A DNA stretch of 64,000 bases. It comes from UBA964 sp037444685. Lineage in GTDB: Bacteria; Pseudomonadota; Gammaproteobacteria; Steroidobacterales; Steroidobacteraceae. Where the stretch lies: contig JBBILX010000003.1 in assembly GCA_037444685.1 (NCBI GenBank), positions 248,001 to 312,000 on the forward strand. Direction: 5' to 3'. A model generated the notes under the pieces. That model saw only the letters and a program-made list of their open reading frames with translations, ran no database searches and was not told the origin of the DNA. Position numbers and translations under genes: made by a program. How positions within the stretch are numbered: the first letter of the stretch is position 1; the number at the start of each line of letters is the position of its first letter. Below are positions 8,216-16,790 of this stretch, one piece after another.

Positions 8216-10077
8216 GAACCCCGATCGACTTACGCGCTGCTGGAGTCGCGCTGCTGGTCGCAGCGTTGCTCACGGGCTGCATTGGCACCCCCGTCGACGC
8301 TGCGTCCGGGGCCCGCCCGGTGGCGGTCGCTGCCGAGGCGCGTACGGTGCCGGCAGCCGACGACCCGGCGCGCACGCTCGAGCTGCTCTACGAAGAATTC
8401 TTCGAGGAACAGTTGCGGCTGTTGCCGACCATGGCGACGTATCTCGGCGACGAGCGCTACAACGATCGCCTCGAGAATCCGGCCGACCCGGCCTTCAGCC
8501 GTGCGCTCGAGGACCTCAATCGACGCTACCTCGAGCGAGCCCGTCGCGTCGACCCGACCGTGCTCGACGGCGGCGCGCGCATCAGCTACGACATCTTCGT
8601 CCGCGAGCGTGAGCTCGCGCTCGCGGGGCTGCGTTTCCCCGCGCGACTGCTCGCCATCGACCAGATGGACAGTCTCGCGACCACGTTCGCCGTGTTCGGT
8701 TCGGGGGCCGGCGCGCAGCCGTTCCGCACTGCGCGCGACTACGATGCTTTCCTCGCGCGCAGCCTCGATTTTGAGCGCTGGGTCGACAGCGCGATCGACG
8801 CGCTGCGTGAGGGTCTTGCGCGCGGCGTGACCCAGCCGAGGGTCGTCGTGACCAAGGTCATTCCGCAGCTGCGCGACGTCGCGCGGACCGATCCCGAACA
8901 GACGATCTTCTGGCAGGCCATCCGGGCGATGCCCGAGTCCATCCCGTCGGCGGAGCGGGCGGCGATCGAGGCGCGCTGGCGTCGCGCCATCGCCGAGCGG
9001 ATCGTGCCGGCCTATCGCCGTCTCGCCGATTTCCTCGAGAATGAATACCTGCCGCGTGCGCGGACCAGCGTGGGCTGGAGCGCCTTGCCGCAGGGCGCGG
9101 AGTGGTATCGGCATCAGATCCGTGTGCAGACCACGACCTCGCTCGGTGCCGAGGAGATCCATGCGATCGGCCTCGCCGAGGTCGCGCGGATCCGCGCAGA
9201 GATGGATGCCGTACGCCGGCGGGTCGGCTTCGAGGGCGATCTGGCGGCCTTCTTCCGCTACCTGCAGGACGATCCGAAGTTCTACTTCACGAGCGCCGAG
9301 CAGCTCGTCAGCGGTTACACCGAGCTCAAGCGCCGCATCGACGGGCTGTTGCCCAGGCTCTTCGCGGATTTCCCGAAAGCAGATTACGAAGTCCGGCTCG
9401 TCGAGCCGTTCCGCGCCGCCTCGGCACCCGGTGCGTTCTACCAGCCGCCATCCGCGGACGGTCGGCGGCCCGGGATCTTCTACGTCAACGCCCACAACCT
9501 CAAGGCACAGCCGATCTTCGGCATGGAGACGCTGTCGCTGCACGAGGCCGCGCCCGGGCACCACTTCCAGGTCGCGATCCAGCAGGAGCTGACCGGACTG
9601 CCGCGTTTCCGGCGCTTCAACAACTACGTCGCCTATGCGGAGGGCTGGGCGCTCTACGCCGAGTCGATCGGGCCGGAGCTGGGCCTGTTCACCGACCCAT
9701 ATCAGTGGTACGGCCGTCTGTCCGATGAAATGCTGCGCGCGATGCGCCTGGTCGTCGACACGGGCCTGCACGCCAAGGGCTGGAGTCGCCGACAGGCGAT
9801 TGAGTACATGCGCGACAACTCGTCGATGGCGCCCTCCGACATCGAGGCCGAGGTCGAACGCTACATCGTCTGGCCCGGGCAGGCGCTCGGCTACAAAGTC
9901 GGGCAACTGCGCATTTCGGCGTTGCGAGAGCGTGCGGAGCGGGTGCTCGGCGCGCGCTTCGACGTCCGCGAGTTCCACAGCCAGGTGCTGCGCGATGGAG
10001 CCGTGCCGCTCGATGTGCTCGAAGCCAAGATCGAGCGCTGGATCACAGCTCGCGCAGAAACCACCGATCGCAGCTGA
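8212..10077 (+). CDS. DUF885 family putative zinc metallopeptidase, lipoprotein
   Basis: 621 residues. The N-terminus (MRTPIDL, hydrophobic run, LLTGC) is a lipoprotein signal with Cys near residue 23, so the protein is probably anchored in the periplasm. The DUF885 hallmark HEAAPGHHFQ is at about residues 444-453, followed by YAEGWALYAE; the His/Glu pattern resembles a gluzincin-type zinc site. Substrate is not established for most family members; peptidase activity is inferred. ATG 8212 overlaps the TGA that ends the last MATE helix (ATGA), so it was probably the second gene of a MATE-DUF885 operon. Its original promoter lay upstream of the broken pump. Confidence 0.85.
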   Translation: MRTPIDLRAAGVALLVAALLTGCIGTPVDAASGARPVAVAAEARTVPAADDPARTLELLYEEFFEEQLRLLPTMATYLGDERYNDRLENPADPAFSRALEDLNRRYLERARRVDPTVLDGGARISYDIFVRERELALAGLRFPARLLAIDQMDSLATTFAVFGSGAGAQPFRTARDYDAFLARSLDFERWVDSAIDALREGLARGVTQPRVVVTKVIPQLRDVARTDPEQTIFWQAIRAMPESIPSAERAAIEARWRRAIAERIVPAYRRLADFLENEYLPRARTSVGWSALPQGAEWYRHQIRVQTTTSLGAEEIHAIGLAEVARIRAEMDAVRRRVGFEGDLAAFFRYLQDDPKFYFTSAEQLVSGYTELKRRIDGLLPRLFADFPKADYEVRLVEPFRAASAPGAFYQPPSADGRRPGIFYVNAHNLKAQPIFGMETLSLHEAAPGHHFQVAIQQELTGLPRFRRFNNYVAYAEGWALYAESIGPELGLFTDPYQWYGRLSDEMLRAMRLVVDTGLHAKGWSRRQAIEYMRDNSSMAPSDIEAEVERYIVWPGQALGYKVGQLRISALRERAERVLGARFDVREFHSQVLRDGAVPLDVLEAKIERWITARAETTDRS

Positions 10078-10095
10078 AGTGGCCCGTCGCGTGGC

Positions 10096-10461
10096 TCAAT
10101 GGAGCGAATGCGCGCTGCGGTAGCCATAGCCGAGCGTGTCGATGCGAACGACGATGCCGTCCTCGAAGCGGACCCGGCGCATGAAGCGATGCGGGCCGAA
10201 ATTGTAGGTCCACTCCTCGATGACGACTTCGATCGGGCCGTCGCCGAGGCGGTAGGGGCGGCCGTGCCGCCAGACGACGAGCGGGGCGAGTCGCGTGCGG
10301 CGCGAGACGTCCTCTGGCGGTCCGCACTTGGTCTCGACGGCGGTGCGCGTGTCGCCCTCGGCGACTAGCTTCGCTCCGCAGCGCAGGACGTCCGCGCGCA
10401 GCGGCACGGCCGCGCACAGCGCCACCATGACGAGGATCGCTGCTGCGCGGGGGGTGTTCAT
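10096..10461 (-). CDS. DUF2845 domain-containing secreted protein
   Basis: 121 residues. A Sec signal peptide (MNTPRAAAILVMVALCAAVPLRA) precedes the DUF2845 module, recognised by VLRCGAKLVAEGDTRTAVETKCGPP with two Cys that probably form a disulfide, then VEEWTYNFG-like and GYGYR segments. Function of the family is unknown; it is a small periplasmic protein of proteobacteria. The frame is open further upstream, but the ATG at 10461 gives a proper signal peptide. The gene converges on the DUF885 gene (18 bases between stops) and diverges from the TVP38 gene. Confidence 0.75.
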   Translation of the reverse strand: MNTPRAAAILVMVALCAAVPLRADVLRCGAKLVAEGDTRTAVETKCGPPEDVSRRTRLAPLVVWRHGRPYRLGDGPIEVVIEEWTYNFGPHRFMRRVRFEDGIVVRIDTLGYGYRSAHSLH

Positions 10462-10573
10462 GGCCGTCGAGGGTGCCCGTGCCGGCATGAACCGAGCATG
10501 AACTCGCCGCGACGCCCGTGGCAAGGAGTGGCGCAGGCGCAATAATTGCGCTGGGCGGCCGGTCTGGGCATTC

Positions 10574-11272
10574 ATGCGAGCGAAACACTGGGTCGTGGTG
10601 CTGATCGTCGTCATGCTGGTGGTGGCTGGGTTGACGCTGCCTCTGCAACAGTGGCTGCGTGCCGCCATCGAGTGGACGGCCACCCACCGCGAGCTCGCCG
10701 GGCTCGCCTTCGTGGCGCTCTATGTCGTCGCCACGGTCGCCTTCGTACCGGGGCTGCCGCTGACGCTCGCCGCCGGCGCACTGTTCGGGCTCGTCGAAGG
10801 TTCGCTGCTCGTCTCGATCGGCAGCACGCTCGGCGCGACCGCGGCGTTCTTCGCGGGCCGCACCGTCGCGCGCGACTGGGTGCGCAGACGGATCGCCGCG
10901 TGGCCCCGTTTCGCCGCCGTCGATCGCGCTGTCGAGTCGCGCGGCTTCCTGGTCGTGTTGTTGACGCGGCTGTCGCCCCTGTTCCCGTTCTTCCTGCTCA
11001 ACTATGCCTACGGCGTCACCGCTGCCCGGCCGCGCGACTATGTCCTCGGTTCCTGGCTCGGCATGATGCCGGCGACCGTGGCCTATGTGTACGCGGGCTC
11101 GCTCGCGGCCGACGTCTCGGCGGCGCTCGCCGGCGAAGCCGAGCTCGGCCGGGCGGGCTGGGTGCTGCTCGGGCTCGGCTTTGCAGCAACGATCAGCGTG
11201 ACGGTGCTCGTCACGCGCGTCGCGCGCGGCTTCCTCGAGCGCGAGATCGGCTCCGGCGGAGTGTCGGCATGA
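10574..11272 (+). CDS. TVP38/TMEM64 family membrane protein
   Basis: 232 residues with about six hydrophobic segments. The family core is present: FVPGLPLTLAAGALFG, GATAAFFAGRTVARDWV, and RLSPLFPFFLLNYAYGVTAARPRDYVLGSWLGMMPATVAYVYAG-type block with the conserved RLSPLxP. This is the DedA/VTT superfamily, whose eukaryotic members scramble lipids; bacterial roles are unclear. The stop overlaps the ATG of the following disulfide-reductase gene (ATGA at 11269), a pairing that recurs in bacteria. That coupling suggests a shared membrane redox or ion-related task, which remains an inference. Confidence 0.9.
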   Translation: MRAKHWVVVLIVVMLVVAGLTLPLQQWLRAAIEWTATHRELAGLAFVALYVVATVAFVPGLPLTLAAGALFGLVEGSLLVSIGSTLGATAAFFAGRTVARDWVRRRIAAWPRFAAVDRAVESRGFLVVLLTRLSPLFPFFLLNYAYGVTAARPRDYVLGSWLGMMPATVAYVYAGSLAADVSAALAGEAELGRAGWVLLGLGFAATISVTVLVTRVARGFLEREIGSGGVSA

Positions 11273-12723
11273 CTGCGCCCGGTTCGGCAGGCGATGGCGA
11301 TGCGGACGCGCTCTGGCGCGAGCTCGTGTTCCCGGCGAACTGGCGCAATCCCGTCCCCTCGGGCCGCTACAACCTGGTCGTGATCGGCGCGGGACCCGCC
11401 GGGCTGATCACCTCGATCGCCGCTGCGGGACTCGGCGCACGTGTCGCACTGGTCGAACGCCACGCCATGGGTGGCGACTGCCTCAACGTCGGCTGCGTGC
11501 CGTCCAAGACCCTGCTCGCCGCCGCGGCACGCGGTCTGTCGTTCGCGGCGGCGATGGCGCGCGTGCGCGCCGTGCGGGCCGCGATCGCACGCCATGACGC
11601 GGTGCAGCGCTACACCGCCGCTGGCGTCGACGTCTTCCTCGGCACCGCGCGCTTCGAGGACGCGCACCGGATCCGCGTCGGCGAGAGCCTGCTCGAGACG
11701 TGCAAGACGGTCATCTGCACGGGCGCGCGCGCCGCACTGCCGCCCGTGCCTGGCCTGGCCGAGGCGGGTGCGCGCACCAACGAGACGATCTTCGATCTCG
11801 AGACCGCGCCGCGACGTCTCGCCGTGCTCGGTGCGGGGCCGATCGGCTGCGAACTTGCGCTCGCGTTCGCGCGCCTGGGCGTCGAAGTGCACCTGCTCGA
11901 GGCGCAGCCGCGCGTGCTGCCGCTCGAGGATGCCGACGCCGCGGCGCTGGTGGCTGCCGCGCTCGAGCGCGCGGGCGTGCGCCTGCACCTCGGCGTCCGG
12001 ATCGAGCGCGTCGAGCGCCACGCCGGGCTGCGGTGCGTGCTGCTCGCGGACGGCGACGCCGTCGCAGCCGAGGAACTGCTGGTCGCCGCCGGTCGTCGCC
12101 GCAACGTCGAGGATCTCGCGCTCGAGCGCGCCGGCGTGCGCTTCGATCCGCGCGAGGGCGTGCTCGTCGATGCGCGACTGCGCACATCCCACCGCGACAT
12201 CTACGCCGCTGGCGACGTCTGCTCGCGCCTGCAGTTCACGCACAGCGCCGATGCCCAGGCGCGCATCGTGATCCGCAACGCGCTGTTCATGGGCCGCGCG
12301 CGCGTCGATCGGCTGGTCGTGCCGTGGTGCACCTACACGACACCGGAGCTCGCGCGCGTCGGCGCCTCGCGGCGCGAGCTCGATGCCGCCAGCCGCGCCT
12401 ACGACGCTCTGCGCGTCGACTTCGGCGAGCTCGACCGTGGCCGCACCGACGACGGCGGCGACGGCTACGCGGAGGTGCTGATCGAGCGCGGCGGCGATCG
12501 CCTGCTCGGCGCGACGATCGTCGGCAAGGACGCGGGCGAGCAGCTCGCGCCGCTGGTGCTGATGATGACGACAGGGCTGGGCTTCGCTGCGCTGGGCTCG
12601 CTCGTGCTGCCGTATCCGACTCGCTCCGAATACCTGCGCAGGCTCGCGGATCTCTGGAACCGGCGGCGCCTGACACCGCGAGCCGCCCGCATGCTCGCTG
12701 CCTGGCTGCGCTGGCGTCGCTGA
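11269..12723 (+). CDS. FAD-dependent pyridine nucleotide-disulfide oxidoreductase (MerA/Lpd-like)
   Basis: 484 residues. The N-terminal FAD fold is YNLVVIGAGPAGL, followed by the redox-active disulfide in GGDCLNVGCVPSK. An NAD(P)-binding motif (LAVLGAGPIGCELA) and the second FAD motif (DIYAAGDVCSRLQFTHSA) follow, then a dimerisation domain (VPWCTYTTPELARVG). It has neither the N-terminal metal-binding domain nor the C-terminal vicinal Cys pair of mercuric reductase, so a mercury role is unlikely. The overlap with the TVP38 gene makes these two a translationally coupled pair. Substrate is unknown. Confidence 0.85.
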   Translation: MTAPGSAGDGDADALWRELVFPANWRNPVPSGRYNLVVIGAGPAGLITSIAAAGLGARVALVERHAMGGDCLNVGCVPSKTLLAAAARGLSFAAAMARVRAVRAAIARHDAVQRYTAAGVDVFLGTARFEDAHRIRVGESLLETCKTVICTGARAALPPVPGLAEAGARTNETIFDLETAPRRLAVLGAGPIGCELALAFARLGVEVHLLEAQPRVLPLEDADAAALVAAALERAGVRLHLGVRIERVERHAGLRCVLLADGDAVAAEELLVAAGRRRNVEDLALERAGVRFDPREGVLVDARLRTSHRDIYAAGDVCSRLQFTHSADAQARIVIRNALFMGRARVDRLVVPWCTYTTPELARVGASRRELDAASRAYDALRVDFGELDRGRTDDGGDGYAEVLIERGGDRLLGATIVGKDAGEQLAPLVLMMTTGLGFAALGSLVLPYPTRSEYLRRLADLWNRRRLTPRAARMLAAWLRWRR

Positions 12724-12784
12724 GCGGGATTTGCGCCACCCGGTGCCGCGCGGCAAGATGCCGCACCGGATGCTGGAGGTCGTC

Positions 12785-13579
12785 GTGGCCGAGACTTTCC
12801 CTTCGCTCAATCCGCCCCGCTGGCCCGCGACGCTGACGCGTGTCGGCCTGTGGCTGCTCGCGGTCGGCATCGTGCTCGTCGTGATCGCGGGGCCGCTCAA
12901 CCGCTTTGGCATCACTGGGTTCCAGCCGGCGCTGCTGACCCTCGCTGGCGGGGCATTGCTGCTCGTGCTCGGTGTGCTGCTCGCGATCGTCGGGTTCCTC
13001 GGTGCCCTGTCGAGACGCACGCCGATCCCACGCGGGCCGGCGGCGCTCGCGATCGTCGTCGGCCTCGGCTTGCTCGGCTATCTGCTGTCCTGGCTGCAGG
13101 CGGGCCGCGGCGCACCGCCGATCCACGAGATCAGCACCGATCTCGAGTCGCCGCCGCCCTTCGTGGCGATCCGCGGGATCCGCGAGCGCATCCCAGGCGT
13201 CAACCCCAGCGACTACATCGCTGAGCAGTCGATCCGCGGCGGCAAGCTCAGCGTGCCCCAGGCGCAGCGGCGCGCCTATCCCGACATCCAGCCCCTGCAG
13301 CTCACCGCGCCTCCGGCCGAGGCCTTTGCGCGCGTCGAGCGCGCGGCCCGCGCGCTCGGCTGGGAGATCGTCGCCGCGGTCCCCGAGGAAGGCCGGCTCG
13401 AGGCGACCGACACGACGCGCTTTTTCGGCTTCAAGGACGACGTCGTCGTACGGCTGCGCGCCGAGGGCGGCGGCACACGCGTCGACGTGCGTTCGAAATC
13501 GCGCGTCGGCGTCGGCGACGTCGGCGCCAATGCCGCCCGCGTCCGCGCCTTCCTCGCCGAGCTCGGTGCGACTTCGTGA
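12785..13579 (+). CDS. DUF1499 domain-containing membrane protein
   Basis: 264 residues from a GTG start. Three hydrophobic segments (about residues 12-35, 42-68 and 80-100) are followed by a soluble DUF1499 domain (PPPFVAIRG... DTTRFFGFKDDVVVRLR...GTRVDVRSKSRVGVGDVGANAARVRAF), whose C-terminal pattern is diagnostic. Function is unknown. GTG 12785 was chosen because GGAGG sits 5 bases upstream (12775-12779); longer alternatives at 12770 (ATG) and 12731 (TTG) lack such a site. Its TGA overlaps the GTG of the next gene (GTGA). Confidence 0.8.
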   Translation: MAETFPSLNPPRWPATLTRVGLWLLAVGIVLVVIAGPLNRFGITGFQPALLTLAGGALLLVLGVLLAIVGFLGALSRRTPIPRGPAALAIVVGLGLLGYLLSWLQAGRGAPPIHEISTDLESPPPFVAIRGIRERIPGVNPSDYIAEQSIRGGKLSVPQAQRRAYPDIQPLQLTAPPAEAFARVERAARALGWEIVAAVPEEGRLEATDTTRFFGFKDDVVVRLRAEGGGTRVDVRSKSRVGVGDVGANAARVRAFLAELGATS

Positions 13580-13896
13580 GCGAACGGGCCGTGCAGCGGC
13601 GTTATGACAGCTTCGCCGAGTTCTACCCGTTCTATCTGGCGGAGCATGCGAACCGGACGTCGCGCCGGCTGCACTTCGCCGGTACGACCCTGTTCGTGCT
13701 GCAGTGGCTGCTCGCCGTACCGCTCGGTCTGCCCTGGCTGTGGCTCACCGGCCCGATGACGGGCTACGCCTTCGCGTGGGTCGGCCACTTCTTCTTCGAG
13801 CACAACCGGCCGGCGACGTTCAAGTATCCGCTCTATAGCCTGATCGGCGATTTCGCGATGGCGCGCGACATCCTGAGCGGCCGCATCCGCTGGTAG
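13576..13896 (+). CDS. DUF962 / Mpo1-like small membrane protein
   Basis: 106 residues. The pattern YPFYLAEHANRTSRRLHFAGT, two membrane segments, then HFFFEHNRPATFKYPLYSLIGDF is characteristic of DUF962 (YGL010w/Mpo1-like). Yeast Mpo1 is an iron-dependent 2-hydroxy fatty acid dioxygenase and its conserved His residues are present in the two motifs; whether the bacterial form has that activity is not shown. It starts at GTG 13576, overlapping the stop of the DUF1499 gene, and is followed 4 bases later by gshA, so the three are probably cotranscribed. Confidence 0.85.
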   Translation: MSERAVQRRYDSFAEFYPFYLAEHANRTSRRLHFAGTTLFVLQWLLAVPLGLPWLWLTGPMTGYAFAWVGHFFFEHNRPATFKYPLYSLIGDFAMARDILSGRIRW

Positions 13897-13900
13897 GTCC

Positions 13901-15481
13901 ATGCCGGTTTCACGGGTCGATCGCGTCTTCGAGCGGCGCCTCGCCGCGCTGATCAACAGCGGCGGCGCGCGCGCGCTGTCGGGCGGCCGCAAGGGCGTAG
14001 AGAAGGAATCGCTGCGCGTGACGCCCGCCGGGCGGATCGCGCAGACGCCGCACCCGCGCGCACTCGGCGCCGCACTGACGTCCGAGCACATCACGACCGA
14101 TTACTCCGAAGCGTTGATCGAGCTCGTCACGCCGACGTTCACTACGAGCTGGGAGCTGCTGCAGTACCTCTGCGACCTGCACCAGTTCGTCTACCGTCAC
14201 CTCGGTGACGAGCTGCTCTGGGCGACCAGCATGCCCTGCGCGCTCGAGGGAGACGCGAGCATACCGATCGCGCAGTATGGCCCGTCGCACATCGGCCGGC
14301 TCAAGACGATCTATCGCGAGGGGCTCGGGCTGCGCTATGGCCGCGTGATGCAGGCGATCTCGGGCGTGCATTTCAACTATTCATTCCCGGAGCGCTACTG
14401 GGAGGCGCACGCGGCGGTGCGCGAATCGCGCGACACGGGGCAGGCCTTCATCTCGGCATCGTATTTCGACCTGCTGCGCAACTACCGGCGGCACGGCTGG
14501 ATCGTGCTCTATCTGTTCGGCGTGTCGCCGACGGTCTGCAAGTCCTTCCTGCGCGCACGCGACCTGACCCTGCCCGAATTCGGTTCGGGAACCGCCTGGG
14601 AACCGTATGCGACGAGCCTGCGCATGAGCGATCTCGGCTACCGCAATCGCAACCAGGCGGGCGTCAACGTCTCGGTCAACAGCCTCGAGCACTACGTGCG
14701 CGACCTCAAGCGTGCCATTTCCACTCCCCACCCGCCTTACGAGCAGCTCGGCGTCAAGGTCGATGGGCAGTATCGCCAGCTCAACGCCAATCTGCTGCAG
14801 ATCGAGAACGAGTACTACAGCTTCATTCGCCCGAAGCGCGTCGCCCGCCCCGGCGAGCGTCCCACCAAGGCACTCGAGCGGGCCGGCGTCGAGTACGTCG
14901 AGGTGCGGGCCCTCGACGTCAGCGCCTTCGATCCAGTCGGCGTCAACCAGAACAAGCTGCGGTTCCTCGAGGCCTTTCTTGCGCTCTGCCTGCTCAGGGA
15001 CAGCCCGCCCATCGAGCCCGACGAGGAAGGGCGCCTCGATCAGAACCACGTGACGGTGGCGCGACGCGGGCGCGAGCCGGGGCTGATGCTGCAGCGCGAC
15101 GGGCGACCCTTTCCGATGCGCGACTGGGCCCGTGAGTTGCTCGAGGACATGCAGGGCTTGTGCGAAATCCTCGACGCCGACGATCCGTCGCGCCCTTACA
15201 CTGCGGCGCTCGCCGCCCAGGCGGCCAAGTTCGACGACGTGGCGCTCACGCCGTCTGCGCGCCTGATCCGCGAGCTGCGCGAGACGGGCGAATCGTTCTT
15301 CGAACTCGCGCTGCGCATGTCTGTGACGCACAAGCGCTATTTCCTCGATCTCTACGCGCCCTATGACGAGCGCTTGCGCGAATTCGCCGCCGAGGCCGAG
15401 CAGTCGCTCGAGGAGGCGGCTGCGATCGAGGCGCGCGACGAGGGCAGTTTCGACGACTATCTGGCGCGCTACCTGGCGTGA
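13901..15481 (+). CDS. gshA: Glutamate--cysteine ligase (gamma-glutamylcysteine synthetase)
   Basis: 526 residues, typical of the proteobacterial class I enzyme. It forms gamma-glutamylcysteine from Glu, Cys and ATP, the first step of glutathione synthesis in the cytoplasm. Diagnostic stretches are GRKGVEKESLRVTPAG, HITTDYSEALIELVTP, SGVHFNYSFPERYW, SDLGYRNRNQAGVNVSVNSL, GVEYVEVRALDVSAFDPVGVN and DQNHVTVARRGREPGL. It begins 4 bases after the DUF962 gene. The window also holds a glyoxalase I gene that uses glutathione. No gshB is adjacent. Confidence 0.96.
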   Translation: MPVSRVDRVFERRLAALINSGGARALSGGRKGVEKESLRVTPAGRIAQTPHPRALGAALTSEHITTDYSEALIELVTPTFTTSWELLQYLCDLHQFVYRHLGDELLWATSMPCALEGDASIPIAQYGPSHIGRLKTIYREGLGLRYGRVMQAISGVHFNYSFPERYWEAHAAVRESRDTGQAFISASYFDLLRNYRRHGWIVLYLFGVSPTVCKSFLRARDLTLPEFGSGTAWEPYATSLRMSDLGYRNRNQAGVNVSVNSLEHYVRDLKRAISTPHPPYEQLGVKVDGQYRQLNANLLQIENEYYSFIRPKRVARPGERPTKALERAGVEYVEVRALDVSAFDPVGVNQNKLRFLEAFLALCLLRDSPPIEPDEEGRLDQNHVTVARRGREPGLMLQRDGRPFPMRDWARELLEDMQGLCEILDADDPSRPYTAALAAQAAKFDDVALTPSARLIRELRETGESFFELALRMSVTHKRYFLDLYAPYDERLREFAAEAEQSLEEAAAIEARDEGSFDDYLARYLA

Positions 15482-15563
15482 CAGTGAGACTCCTGGCGGT
15501 CGCCAGGGGCGCGGCCGCCAGGATTGCCTTACACTGGGTTCCCCGCGTCCCCCGTGAGGCCGG

Positions 15564-16757
15564 ATGGCTCACACCGGATCGCAGATTCCCGCCGATTCGC
15601 TCGCCGCGCGCACGCTGCGGGGCGGTTTCGGCCGCCTGGGCTTCGAACCGCCGCTCGAGCGCGAATTCTGGGCCAGCCACAACGCCGCGAACCGCTCCCG
15701 CGTGCGCGTGGCCGTCTTCCTCGCGCTCGCGACCACCCTGAGTTTCGTGCTGCTGGACCACTGGCTGCTCGGGCAGCCCTGGCAGGCGCCGCAGGACCTG
15801 ATCCGTTTCGGGGTGCAGATCCCCATCATCCTGGTCTGTCTCGCGCTGACCACCGAGCAGCGCTATGAGCGCGCCTACCTCCCGGCGATCAAGATCGGCG
15901 CGCCCCTGTTCGGCGTCGGCTCGGTCATCATGGCGACGGCCGCCCCCGAACCGCAGGCGGCGCTGATGGCGACGCGGCTCGTGCTCGCCGCTTTCTTCTT
16001 CTATTTCATGCTGGGCCTGTCGTTTCATGCGGCGCTGCGCGCGAACCTCGTGATGCTGGCGGCCTATCCGGTCGCGGCCTGGGCGAATTCACTGCCGCCC
16101 GCAATCGCCGTGTACTGCCTGTTCGCGCTCGCCTGCGCGAATCTGTTCGCCGGCGCCGGCTCCTACGCTCTCGAGCACGCCAACCGCCTCGCGTTCCTCG
16201 AGCGCAAGCTGCTCGCGGAAGTCGCGAGCCACGATGGACTGACGGGCCTGCTGAATCGATCTGCCTTCGATGCGGAGATGCGCCGCATCTGGGACGGCGC
16301 CACACGCACGCACGAGCCGGTCGCGGTGCTGCTGCTCGACATCGACCACTTCAAGGCCTACAACGATCGCTACGGGCATCCGGCCGGTGACCAGTGTCTG
16401 CGCGAGGTGGCGGCAGCCTGCCGGCAGGTCACCCGCCGCGCGCGCGACATCGTTGCGCGTTATGGCGGCGAGGAGCTCGTCGCCGTCCTGCCGGGCGCCG
16501 ATCGCGCACATGCGCTCGCGACCGGGCGGGCGCTCGTCGATGCGGTCTGTGCGCTGGGTCTGCCGCACGCGGCCTCGCCGACCGCGGCGCACGTCACGGT
16601 CAGCGTCGGCGTGGCGGTCCGTGACGCGGGCGATGAGATGTCGGCCGAAGCGCTGATCCGCAGCGCCGACGACGCGCTCTACGCGGCCAAGGCGCAGGGC
16701 CGCAACCGGTGCCTGCTGCACGGCGCGCGCGAAACGCAGATGGCCGCTGCCTCCTGA
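15564..16757 (+). CDS. Membrane-bound GGDEF diguanylate cyclase
   Basis: 397 residues. Residues about 48-200 form about six hydrophobic segments, an integral-membrane sensor without recognised name. The C-terminal GGDEF domain starts at HDGLTGLLNRSAFD and has the Mg-binding DIDHFKAYND, the active-site loop RYGGEEL, and an inhibitory I-site R-A-R-D exactly five residues before the GGEEL. Together these predict an active, product-inhibited enzyme making cyclic di-GMP from two GTP. The sensed signal is unknown. An 82-base gap separates it from gshA; it converges on the asparaginase gene. Confidence 0.92.
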   Translation: MAHTGSQIPADSLAARTLRGGFGRLGFEPPLEREFWASHNAANRSRVRVAVFLALATTLSFVLLDHWLLGQPWQAPQDLIRFGVQIPIILVCLALTTEQRYERAYLPAIKIGAPLFGVGSVIMATAAPEPQAALMATRLVLAAFFFYFMLGLSFHAALRANLVMLAAYPVAAWANSLPPAIAVYCLFALACANLFAGAGSYALEHANRLAFLERKLLAEVASHDGLTGLLNRSAFDAEMRRIWDGATRTHEPVAVLLLDIDHFKAYNDRYGHPAGDQCLREVAAACRQVTRRARDIVARYGGEELVAVLPGADRAHALATGRALVDAVCALGLPHAASPTAAHVTVSVGVAVRDAGDEMSAEALIRSADDALYAAKAQGRNRCLLHGARETQMAAAS

Positions 16758-16790
16758 GCCCGCGCGGCCGCGCGAGGCGCCGTGCCGAGT

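Noticed and set aside
7645..10077. A single 810-codon MATE-DUF885 fusion protein
   Set aside because: Only the N-terminal third of MATE is present, the last MATE helix continues in another frame with its own stop at 8215, and a lipoprotein signal with its own ATG starts the DUF885 part.
11269..12723. Mercuric reductase / mercury resistance locus
   Set aside because: The protein lacks the N-terminal metal-binding domain and the C-terminal Cys pair, and no merR/T/P genes are nearby.
16762..16782. GC palindrome between the diguanylate cyclase and asparaginase genes as a terminator
   Set aside because: Low-complexity CG-rich palindrome with no T-run in either direction; not distinguishable from chance in this composition.
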